DNA from: Neorhizobium alkalisoli
GTDB lineage: Bacteria > Pseudomonadota > Alphaproteobacteria > Rhizobiales > Rhizobiaceae
Length of the DNA: 64,000 nucleotides
Assembly: GCF_007829835.1 (NCBI RefSeq)
Contig: NZ_VIWP01000006.1
Location: 62,001 to 126,000, forward strand
Direction of reading: 5' to 3'
Shown: piece after piece, positions 48,801 through 56,030 of the stretch
Numbering within the stretch: position 1 is the stretch's first letter
Layout: each line of letters opens with the position of its first letter
Program-made: the position numbers and the translations under genes
Notes under the pieces: model-generated
Seen by the model: only the letters and a program-made list of their open reading frames with translations
What the model was told of the DNA's origin: nothing
The model's database searches: none

Positions 48801-51800
48801 AAGCTTTTCGTGCCGGAAAACGTCTCGGTCGAGCTGCGCAAGATTGCGCGCCGCACCTGGCGTTATTTCGAAATGTTCGTGACGCCGGAGCATAGCTACC
48901 TGCCGCCGGACAATTATCAGGAAAAGCCGAACCCGTCGGTCGCCAAGCGCACCTCGCCGACCAATATCGGCGTCTATCTGTTATCGACCATTTCGGCCCG
49001 GCATTTCGGCTGGATCAGCTTTGCCGAGACGATCGATCGTCTGGAAAAGACGCTGGCGACCGTCGAAAAGGCCGAAAAGTTCCGCGGCCACATGTTCAAC
49101 TGGTATCACATCGATACGATGAAGCCGCTGATGCCGCGCTACGTCTCGTCGGTCGATAGCGGCAACTTCGCCGGCCACCTGATCGCGATTTCGTCGGCCT
49201 GCCGCATCTGGGCGGAAGCCCCGTCGGCGCATCTCCAGGGCAATCTCGATGGTCTCGGCGATGTCGCCGGCATTCTCGGCGAAACGCTGAAGGCGTTGCC
49301 GGACGACCGCAAGACCGTGCGCCCGCTGCGTCGTCGTCTCGAAGAGCGGATCAACGGCTTTGCCAATGCGCTCGCCGCCGTCAAGCGCGAGCACGAGTTT
49401 GCCTCGATCCGCATCATCAACCTCTCGGTTCTCGCCCGCGACATCCAGAAGCTCGCCGGCAATCTCGACCATGAGGTTCGCTCCGGCCAGAGTGAGGAAG
49501 TCACGAAATGGGCGGCCTCGCTGGTCGCCGCCTGCGAAGCCCATATTGCCGATAGCACTTTCGACAATGCCAATGTCGAAGAGCTGCGCGACCGTCTTGC
49601 CGCCCTGCGCGACAAGGCCCGCAGGATCGCGCTGGCGATGGACTTCAAGTTCCTGTTCCGCAAGGACCGTCGCCTTCTGTCGATCGGCTATCGCGTCGAA
49701 AGCAACGAAGTCGACGAGGCCTGCTACGACCTTCTCGCTTCGGAAGCGCGTCTGACCAGCCTGTTCGGCATCGCCAAGGGCGACCTGCCGAACGAACACT
49801 GGTACAAGCTCGGCCGTCACGTCGTGCCGATCGGCGCCCGTGGTGCGCTCGTTTCCTGGTCGGGTTCGATGTTCGAATATCTGATGCCGCCGCTCGTCAT
49901 GCAGGAGCGTCAGGGCGGTATCCTCAACCAGACCAACAATCTGATCGTCAAGGAACAGATGAACCATGGCCGCCGTCTCGGCACGCCCTGGGGCATTTCC
50001 GAAGCAGCGTTCAACGCGCTCGACCATCAGATGCACTATCAGTACACCAACTTCGGTGTGCCGACGCTCGGTCTGAAGCGTGGTCTCGGCCAGAATGCGG
50101 TTATCGCGCCCTATGCGTCGATCCTCGCCAGCCAGTACGATCCGATCGCAGCCGTCGAAAACCTCGCCGAACTGCGTGAACTCGGTGCGCTCGGTATCTA
50201 CGGCTTCCACGATGCGGTCGATTTCACCCCGACCCGTGTGCCGGAAGGCAAGCGTTGCGCCGTCGTGTTCAACTATTATGCCCACCACCACGGCATGTCG
50301 ATCGCGGCCGTCGCCAACGTCGTCATGAACGGCCTGCTGCGCGAACTCTTCCACTCCGACCCTGTCATCGAAGCGGCAGAACTTCTGCTGCAGGAAAAGG
50401 CGCCGCGCGACATTCCGGTCATGAGCGCCAAGCACGAGGAAAAGCCGGGTACTGGCGGCGGCGAGCTGCTGCGTCCGGAAATCCGCACGATCAGCAACCC
50501 GGCGACGAAGGACCGCGAGCTGGTTCTTCTGTCCAACGGCCATTATTCGCTGATGCTGACGGCGGCCGGCTCCGGTTATGCCCACTGGAACAATCTTTCG
50601 GTCACCCGCTGGAAGGCGGATCCGACCGAAGACCGCTGGGGCCAGTTCATCTTCCTGCGCGATACGGCAACCAACGACTGGTGGTCGACGACTGCCGAAC
50701 CGCGCCGCGCCGAAGGCGAGCAGACCAAGGTCGTGTTCAGCGACGAAAAGGCCGAGTTCCACAAGACCGTCGGCGATCTCACCAGCACGGTCGAGGTCAT
50801 CGTCGGCACGGAACACGATGCCGAAGGCCGCCGCGTCACCCTGCTCAACATGGGCACCGAGGACCGCTTCATCGAAGTCACGTCCTATATGGAGCCCGTG
50901 CTTGCCGGTGACGATGGCGATAACGGCCATCCGCTGTTCTCGCGCATGTTCATCAATACCGAGATCGGCAAGCGTGGTGATGTGATCCGCGCTTGGCGCA
51001 ACAAGCGCGAGCATAGCGATCCGGACGTTCTGGTGGCGCATCTTGCCGCCGACAGCGCCGGTTCGTCGCGCCCGACCGAATACGAGACCGACCGCCGCAA
51101 GTTCCTCGGCCGCGGCCGCACGCTGGCGGAGGCTGCCGCCTTCGATCCGGGTGCATCGCTTTCGAATACGGACGGTTTCACGCTCGATGCGGTCCTGTCG
51201 CTGCGCCGCAGCGTCCGGGTTCCGGCCGGCAAGAAGGTCAGCGTCATCTTCTGGACCATCGCGGCCCAGAAGCGCGACGAACTCGACAAGGCGATCGAGC
51301 ATTACCGCCACGTCGAGACGTTCCAGAGCGAGCTGACCCAGGCCTGGACGCGCACGCAGATGCAGATGCGCCATCTCGGCGTCACCTCGCAGGATGCCGC
51401 GGTCTACCAGCATCTCGGCCGTTACCTCGTCTATCCGGACATGCAGCTGCGCGCCGACCAGCAGACGCTGCAGGCCGGCATGCAGGCACAGTCGGGCCTC
51501 TGGCCCTGGGCCGTATCGGGCGACCTGCCGATCTTCACGCTGCGCATCAATGACGAAAACGACATGCCGGTCGCCAAAGAAGCCATCCTGGCGCAGCAAT
51601 ATCTGCGCTCGCGCGGTGTCCTGTCCGACCTCGTCATCTTCAACGAGCGGGCGGCCGAAGACCAGCAGGATATCCAGCAGTCGATCGAGCAGCTGGCGAC
51701 CCGCATGGGTCAGGAGGGCGGGCGCCAGCACGTCTTCACGCTGCGCCGCGGCCTGATGGACGATGCCGCCGTCGAAGGCCTGATCGCCGCCTCGCGCGTC

Positions 51801-54296
51801 GTTCTGCATGCCCGCAACGGCCAGCTTGCCGACCAGCTGAACCGCACGACGACGATCTTTGCGCCGTCGACCGAACAGCAGATCGAGGCCGATCGCCGTC
51901 CGCTCCTCAAGGGCGAGATCTTTGCCGCACCGGAAAGTGCAGCAGAAGCACCGGCAGGTCTCGATTTCTGGAACGGCATCGGTGGCTTCTCCGGCGAGGG
52001 CAACGAATATGTCGTGCACCTCAAGGGTGGCCAGTCGACGCCGCATCCGTGGATCAACGTTATCTCCAACGACAATTTCGGCTTCCATGTTTCTGCCGAA
52101 GGCGCAGGTTTCACCTGGGCCGAGAATTCGCGCGACTACCAGCTGACGCCCTGGACCAATGATCTCGTCATCAACCGTCCCGGCGAAGGTTTCTATGTCG
52201 CCGACACCGAGACGTCGAAGGTCTACACGCCGTTCGCGGCCCTGTCGCGCCGGCCGGAAGTCACGTTCGAGACCCGCCACGGCCTCGGTTACTCCGTCTT
52301 CACGGCGGAAGAGGATGGCCTGAAGCTTGAAGTCACCCAGACCGTCGATCGCAAGCGCCATGCGAAATTCTCGCAGATGGTGCTGAAGAACTCCGGTTCG
52401 GAAACGAAGAAGCTGCGCCTCTACGGTTATGTCGAATGGCTGCTCGGCTCCAATCCGGCAAAGACGGTGTCCTACATCCTGCCGTCGCGGGACGAGGCGA
52501 CCGGCACGCTTCTCGCCACCAACCCGTTCAGCATCAACTTTGCCCGCTTCGCCTTTGTCGGCATGGCGGAAATGCCGAGCGGCTTCACCGTCAGCCGCCG
52601 CGAGTTCATCGGCCGCTTCGGCTCGGTGCAGCTGCCGGCAGCCGTCACGAGCGGTTCGGCTCTCAGCGGTTCGCTCGATCTTGACGGCGATCCGTGCGCA
52701 GCACTTGCCTATGATGTCGAACTGGCGCCGGGCGAGGAAAAGAAGGTCACCTTCTTCCTCGGCGATGCCAAGACGCGCGAAGAGGCCGTCAGCCTCGCTG
52801 CCGAGTTGAAGGTGGCGAAGTTCGACGAGATGCTGGCGGCAAACCGCGGCTTCTGGACCGAGTTCACCGGTCGTGTGAAGATCTCGACGCCGGACAAGTC
52901 GCTGAACAACATGGTCAACCACTGGCTGCCCTATCAGGCACTCGGTTGCCGTATCATGGCCCGTACCGCCTTCTACCAGGCATCCGGCGCCTTCGGCTTC
53001 CGCGACCAGCTGCAGGATACGCTGGCCTTCCTGGTGCACGAGCCGTCGCTGGCCCGTCGCCAGATCATCAACGCCGCTTCGCACCAGTTCCGCGAAGGCG
53101 ACGTGATGCATTGGTGGCTGCCGCATAACGACTCCGGCGTCCGTACGACCATCTCGGACGACGTCGTCTGGCTCGCCTATGCGATCCATCAATATGTCTC
53201 GGTTACGGGCGATGCGTCGCTGCTCGAGGAAAAGCTGCCCTTCCTGGCCGGCCCGATCCTCGAAAAGACCAAGCACGACGCCTTCATCCAGCCGGAGGTC
53301 ACCGACGAGATCGGCAGCCTCTACGAACATGCCGCACGGGCGCTCGATCTTGCGATCGACCGGACCGGCGACATGGGCCTGCCGCTGATCCTCGGCGGCG
53401 ACTGGAACGACGGCATGAACCGTGTCGGCGTCAACGGTCGCGGCATGAGCGTCTGGCTCGGCTGGTTCCTGGCAGCAGCCCTGCGTAACTTCATTCCTTA
53501 TGCGGAAGAGCGCAAGGACGCCAAGCGCGCCGATCGCTGGCGGAAGCATATCGATACGTTGCGGGACGCGCTGGAAACCGACGGCTGGGACGGCACCTAT
53601 TATCGCCGCGGTTATTTCGACGACGGTTCACCGCTCGGCTCTGCCAAGAGCGATGAATGCCGCATCGACAGCCTCGGTCAGACCTGGAGCGTGCTGTCGG
53701 GTGAAGGTAATCACGAGCGTTCTGTCCAGGCGATGGACGCGGTCATGGAAAAGCTCGTCGACGACGAGGCCGGTATCATCCGCCTCTTCACGCCGGCCTT
53801 CCAGAACACCCGTAAGGATCCGGGCTATATCAAGTCCTATCCGCCGGGCGTGCGTGAAAACGGTGGCCAGTATACCCATGCTGCGATCTGGGTGGTGATG
53901 GCCATGGCCGGGTTGAAGCGTGGTGACGATGCCTGGAAGTGCTTCCAGATGATCAACCCGATCAACCATGCGCTCGACCATCAGTCGGCCGAAAAATATC
54001 GCGTCGAACCCTACGTGGTCGCCGCCGATATCTATGGCGCCGGCTCTTATGAAGGCCGTGGCGGCTGGACCTGGTATACGGGTTCCGCAGGCTGGCTGCA
54101 CCGCGCGGCGATCGAAGGCATTCTGGGCATCCGCCGCCAGGGCGACCGTCTTCTGGTCAATCCGGCGCTGCCGAGCGAATGGCCGGGCTTCACCGCTGAG
54201 ATCACCATCGAAGGCAAGGCACACAAGATCGCCGTCGAGGATGGCAAGGTGACCGTGGATGGCACCGCGGTCGGTGAAGAGGGCTACAAGCTGTAA
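45846..54296 (+). CDS. ndvB: Cyclic beta-1,2-glucan synthase NdvB/ChvB
   Basis: 2816 residues, the expected size for NdvB/ChvB/Cgs. The N-terminal ~400 residues are cytoplasmic and helical. Membrane segments lie near 403-470, 806-853, 880-905 and 936-980. Between the first two groups is the GT84 glycosyltransferase domain with a DADTR metal motif near residue 621 and a QHRW motif at Gln771. The C-terminal half contains the GH94 phosphorylase-type domain that controls ring size, with GGDWNDGMNRVG (Asp2519). The enzyme primes itself and makes, elongates and cyclises osmoregulated periplasmic glucan from UDP-glucose. These glucans are needed for attachment, nodule invasion or virulence and hypo-osmotic adaptation. 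It is monocistronic, ending at a strong terminator; the exporter gene ndvA is not in the window. Confidence 0.96.
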   Translation: MSLDIQPSASPRETEAKQVDHNDSIRAAYFTVEDLRDCGEKLGQSGTSSLPGFMDFEFFKRHDENEKEILRVYRAAALDVDAGASITPAAEWLLDNYYIVEEAIQEVRRDFPRKFFKQLKTIKVGDQKIPRVLALAWLYVAHTHSGLNRETLAAMVEGFQTEEPLEIGELWALPSFIRFVLIENLRRIATRVDRSRNMRRRANDAADEIIRLNDETEGTKVLAGVEEFARDNTFAAQFLYRLRNASQASGYATSWLEKRLIAAGTDVETVQQSEQSRLSSGNVTMGNIIKSLRLIIDTEWSVWFEDVSQIDKIFRDHTDYEALDFGSRNAYRNRIEKLARVSKRSEAEVTQAAVELAQAAAAKNPDVRETNVAAFIVGRHRKELEAAIGYKPPILQRAVRAYRRLNWFAIAGPVLFLTVLAMVVAGYFLVQASISLPVVFFLLVMLALPASEGATGLFNTVVTYFVKPARLVGYEYKEGIPEEARTLVVVPCLITDRDTVDELVRNLEVHYLANPNGEIYFSLLSDWRDAKQEQSEADLEILDYAKREIAALNQRYKGEVASDRFFLLHRRRLFNPNEGVWMGWERKRGKLHELNLLLRGDRDTTYLQGANMVPENVQYVMTLDADTRLIRDAATKLVGKMHHPINRPVLDPVSNRVVQGYGLMQPRVTPSLTTGKEASVFQRVFSVGRGLDPYVFAVSDVYQDLTAEGSFTGKGLYHVDAFEASLKGRIEENSVLSHDLLEGSFARCALVTDVELVEDFPVRYEVEVSRQHRWARGDWQLLPYILEPKRGVTALGRWKMMDNLRRSLTPIAWFFASVLGWYCMDPLGALIWQILLIFSLFVAPTISLLTNLLPRSSDNVAKAHFYSVWTDVRSTNAQVALRIVFIADSACIMTDAIARSLYRLLVSRKLMLEWRTAASIQSSAQGSPADYYRSMWHAPAIAVLSILLAAIPGDNAFLVGIPFAILWIFSPLVAWYVSQSAETEDKLFVPENVSVELRKIARRTWRYFEMFVTPEHSYLPPDNYQEKPNPSVAKRTSPTNIGVYLLSTISARHFGWISFAETIDRLEKTLATVEKAEKFRGHMFNWYHIDTMKPLMPRYVSSVDSGNFAGHLIAISSACRIWAEAPSAHLQGNLDGLGDVAGILGETLKALPDDRKTVRPLRRRLEERINGFANALAAVKREHEFASIRIINLSVLARDIQKLAGNLDHEVRSGQSEEVTKWAASLVAACEAHIADSTFDNANVEELRDRLAALRDKARRIALAMDFKFLFRKDRRLLSIGYRVESNEVDEACYDLLASEARLTSLFGIAKGDLPNEHWYKLGRHVVPIGARGALVSWSGSMFEYLMPPLVMQERQGGILNQTNNLIVKEQMNHGRRLGTPWGISEAAFNALDHQMHYQYTNFGVPTLGLKRGLGQNAVIAPYASILASQYDPIAAVENLAELRELGALGIYGFHDAVDFTPTRVPEGKRCAVVFNYYAHHHGMSIAAVANVVMNGLLRELFHSDPVIEAAELLLQEKAPRDIPVMSAKHEEKPGTGGGELLRPEIRTISNPATKDRELVLLSNGHYSLMLTAAGSGYAHWNNLSVTRWKADPTEDRWGQFIFLRDTATNDWWSTTAEPRRAEGEQTKVVFSDEKAEFHKTVGDLTSTVEVIVGTEHDAEGRRVTLLNMGTEDRFIEVTSYMEPVLAGDDGDNGHPLFSRMFINTEIGKRGDVIRAWRNKREHSDPDVLVAHLAADSAGSSRPTEYETDRRKFLGRGRTLAEAAAFDPGASLSNTDGFTLDAVLSLRRSVRVPAGKKVSVIFWTIAAQKRDELDKAIEHYRHVETFQSELTQAWTRTQMQMRHLGVTSQDAAVYQHLGRYLVYPDMQLRADQQTLQAGMQAQSGLWPWAVSGDLPIFTLRINDENDMPVAKEAILAQQYLRSRGVLSDLVIFNERAAEDQQDIQQSIEQLATRMGQEGGRQHVFTLRRGLMDDAAVEGLIAASRVVLHARNGQLADQLNRTTTIFAPSTEQQIEADRRPLLKGEIFAAPESAAEAPAGLDFWNGIGGFSGEGNEYVVHLKGGQSTPHPWINVISNDNFGFHVSAEGAGFTWAENSRDYQLTPWTNDLVINRPGEGFYVADTETSKVYTPFAALSRRPEVTFETRHGLGYSVFTAEEDGLKLEVTQTVDRKRHAKFSQMVLKNSGSETKKLRLYGYVEWLLGSNPAKTVSYILPSRDEATGTLLATNPFSINFARFAFVGMAEMPSGFTVSRREFIGRFGSVQLPAAVTSGSALSGSLDLDGDPCAALAYDVELAPGEEKKVTFFLGDAKTREEAVSLAAELKVAKFDEMLAANRGFWTEFTGRVKISTPDKSLNNMVNHWLPYQALGCRIMARTAFYQASGAFGFRDQLQDTLAFLVHEPSLARRQIINAASHQFREGDVMHWWLPHNDSGVRTTISDDVVWLAYAIHQYVSVTGDASLLEEKLPFLAGPILEKTKHDAFIQPEVTDEIGSLYEHAARALDLAIDRTGDMGLPLILGGDWNDGMNRVGVNGRGMSVWLGWFLAAALRNFIPYAEERKDAKRADRWRKHIDTLRDALETDGWDGTYYRRGYFDDGSPLGSAKSDECRIDSLGQTWSVLSGEGNHERSVQAMDAVMEKLVDDEAGIIRLFTPAFQNTRKDPGYIKSYPPGVRENGGQYTHAAIWVVMAMAGLKRGDDAWKCFQMINPINHALDHQSAEKYRVEPYVVAADIYGAGSYEGRGGWTWYTGSAGWLHRAAIEGILGIRRQGDRLLVNPALPSEWPGFTAEITIEGKAHKIAVEDGKVTVDGTAVGEEGYKL

Positions 54297-54324
54297 GGCT
54301 TGAGGCCCGCCGATCCCGAAACAG

Positions 54325-54364
54325 AAAAGCCCGCCTTTCGCTTCCGGAAGGCGGGCTTTTTATT
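54325..54364. terminator. Bidirectional terminator between ndvB and xth
   Basis: Perfect 13-bp stem AAAAGCCCGCCTT / AAGGCGGGCTTTT with a 10-nt loop and a TTTTTATTG tail, 28 bp after ndvB and 37 bp from the end of the convergent xth gene. Confidence 0.92.
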
Positions 54365-54400
54365 GGTCGGTAGGGAGGCGGTGGAGTTCTGCCCCGAACT

Positions 54401-55201
54401 TCAGAACTTGAACGTGGCCGTGACTGGCACGTGGTCGGAAGGCTGGTTCCAGCCGCGTGCTTCCTTCAGCACTTCGATATTGGCGAGGAACGGCCCGAGA
54501 TCCGGCGAGGACCAGATATGGTCGAGGCGGCGGCCCTTGTTGGCGGCTTCCCAGTCTTTCGCGCGGTAGCTCCACCAGGTGTAGATCTTTTCCGGCTCCG
54601 GCGTGTGCTGGCGCATCAGGTCCAGCCAGCCGCCCTTGGCGATGACGTCCTTCATGCCCTCGGTCTCGACCGGCGTATGGCTGACGATCTTCAAGAGCTG
54701 CTTGTGCGACCAGACGTCGTGTTCCAGCGGGGCGATATTGAGGTCACCGACCAGGATGGAGGAAACGCCCGGCATGTCCGCCTTCAGCGCCTTCATCTCT
54801 TCGAGGAAATCGAGCTTGTGGCCGAATTTCGGATTGATCGTCCGGTCCGGCTCGTCGCCGCCTGCCGGCACGTAGAAATTATGCAGGCGGATGCGGCGAG
54901 AGCCGCGTTCGAAGATCGCCGAAATGTGTCGTGCATCACCGACATTGCAGTAATTCTGGCGATGGTCTTCGAGAAGCGGCACTTTCGAGGCGATGGCGAC
55001 GCCGTGATAGCCCTTCTGGCCGTGGATGATGATGTGCTCGTAACCGAGCGCCTTCAGCGGTGCGAGCGGGAATTCCGGCTCCTGGCACTTGATCTCCTGC
55101 AGGCAGAGGATATCGGGCTGGTGGCGGACGATGAACTGCTCGACGATCGGCATGCGCAGCCGCACCGAGTTGATGTTCCAGGTGGTGATCGAAAATGTCA
55201 T
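54401..55201 (-). CDS. xth: Exodeoxyribonuclease III
   Basis: 266 residues of the ExoIII/APE1 class of the EEP fold. Catalytic motifs are present in order: TWNINSVRLR, LQEIKCQEPEFP (metal Glu), NFYVPAGGDEPD (Tyr/Asp region), VGDLNIAPLEHDVW (Asp-x-Asn), and the terminal SDHVPV (Asp-His). The R-R-L-D-H-I segment typical of XthA is also there. It cleaves DNA at abasic sites and removes 3' blocking groups during base-excision repair. It is transcribed leftward and is 105 bp downstream of lolA, possibly as an independent unit. Confidence 0.93.
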   Translation of the reverse strand: MTFSITTWNINSVRLRMPIVEQFIVRHQPDILCLQEIKCQEPEFPLAPLKALGYEHIIIHGQKGYHGVAIASKVPLLEDHRQNYCNVGDARHISAIFERGSRRIRLHNFYVPAGGDEPDRTINPKFGHKLDFLEEMKALKADMPGVSSILVGDLNIAPLEHDVWSHKQLLKIVSHTPVETEGMKDVIAKGGWLDLMRQHTPEPEKIYTWWSYRAKDWEAANKGRRLDHIWSSPDLGPFLANIEVLKEARGWNQPSDHVPVTATFKF

Positions 55202-55306
55202 GGCCTGCCCTCTGTTTGAGGAGAGGTCTAGGCAATTTCATGGGGCGTGAGAAGCAAAAAGGGCCGCCGAAGCCGCCCTTTGCACGAAGATCGACAGGTA
55301 GACGCC

Positions 55307-55957
55307 TCAGCGGACCTGATCGTAGGGAATGGTGAAAACCTTCTCGTCGAGGTTCACGCCGTTCTGGACGTTGTAGACCATGACCGACGTGTCCTTGTTC
55401 TGTGCATCGGTGATCGTCCACTGACGCAGGTCGTAGGTCTTGCTGTCGAACATCATGGTGATGGTCGAATCGCCGAAAATCGTCTTGTTGCCGAGAATGA
55501 TCGTCGTCAGATCCGGCTCTTCCTTGACGCTGCGAACCGTCTCGTCGCTCAAGTCGATCTTGTCGGCGAGAAGCAGCGTCAGCGGCGTCTTCGACAGCGG
55601 ATAGATATCCCAGGTCTTCAGCTTCACATTGCCGATGACGACATTGCGGCCGTCGGCGATGACGCGCAGCGGTGACGGATCCTCGAAATTGAAGCGCAGC
55701 CGGCCGGGCCGCTCGATGTAAAACTTGCCGCCAGTCTGTTCGCCACGCGGGCCGAACTGCACGAACTCGCCCAGCATCGTCTTCACGGAGGAGAAGTGGT
55801 CGGCGATCTTCTGCGCTGCGGCGCCCTTGGCGGCCTGCGCATGAGCTGCGACCGGAAGCATTCCGGCCATGGCCACGCCAGCCAGCCCGAGCGAAAACTG
55901 CCGGCGGCCCATCTTTGGGGCTATATTGGCGGAAAGAGTGGTCTTTTCTTGTGTCAT
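55307..55957 (-). CDS. lolA: Outer-membrane lipoprotein carrier protein LolA family
   Basis: 216 residues. The N-terminus carries a twin-arginine-like signal (GRRQFSLGLAGVAMAGMLPVAAHA), unusual for LolA, which normally uses Sec. The mature part has the LolA/LolB half-barrel pattern: FSSVKTMLGEFVQFGPRGEQTGGKFYIERPGRLRF, then strands VIADGRNVVIGN and DLRQWTITDAQ. LolA shuttles lipoproteins from LolCDE across the periplasm to the outer membrane. It lies between ftsK and xth in the same orientation, the usual alphaproteobacterial neighbourhood (ftsK-lolA), 73 bp downstream of ftsK. Confidence 0.88.
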   Translation of the reverse strand: MTQEKTTLSANIAPKMGRRQFSLGLAGVAMAGMLPVAAHAQAAKGAAAQKIADHFSSVKTMLGEFVQFGPRGEQTGGKFYIERPGRLRFNFEDPSPLRVIADGRNVVIGNVKLKTWDIYPLSKTPLTLLLADKIDLSDETVRSVKEEPDLTTIILGNKTIFGDSTITMMFDSKTYDLRQWTITDAQNKDTSVMVYNVQNGVNLDEKVFTIPYDQVR

Positions 55958-56030
55958 TCAGGTCTCCTTCCTGTCTTCCTGCGTCTCAAACACGGCACCT
56001 TGATGACGGCCATCAAGGATCACGCAATCC

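Noticed and set aside
48981..53549. Open frame of 1522 codons on the strand opposite ndvB
   Set aside because: It is a by-product of strong GC3 codon bias in ndvB; its translation is compositionally odd (rich in R, D, G, E with no domain) and it has no ribosome site. ndvB has unmistakable domains across the same bases.
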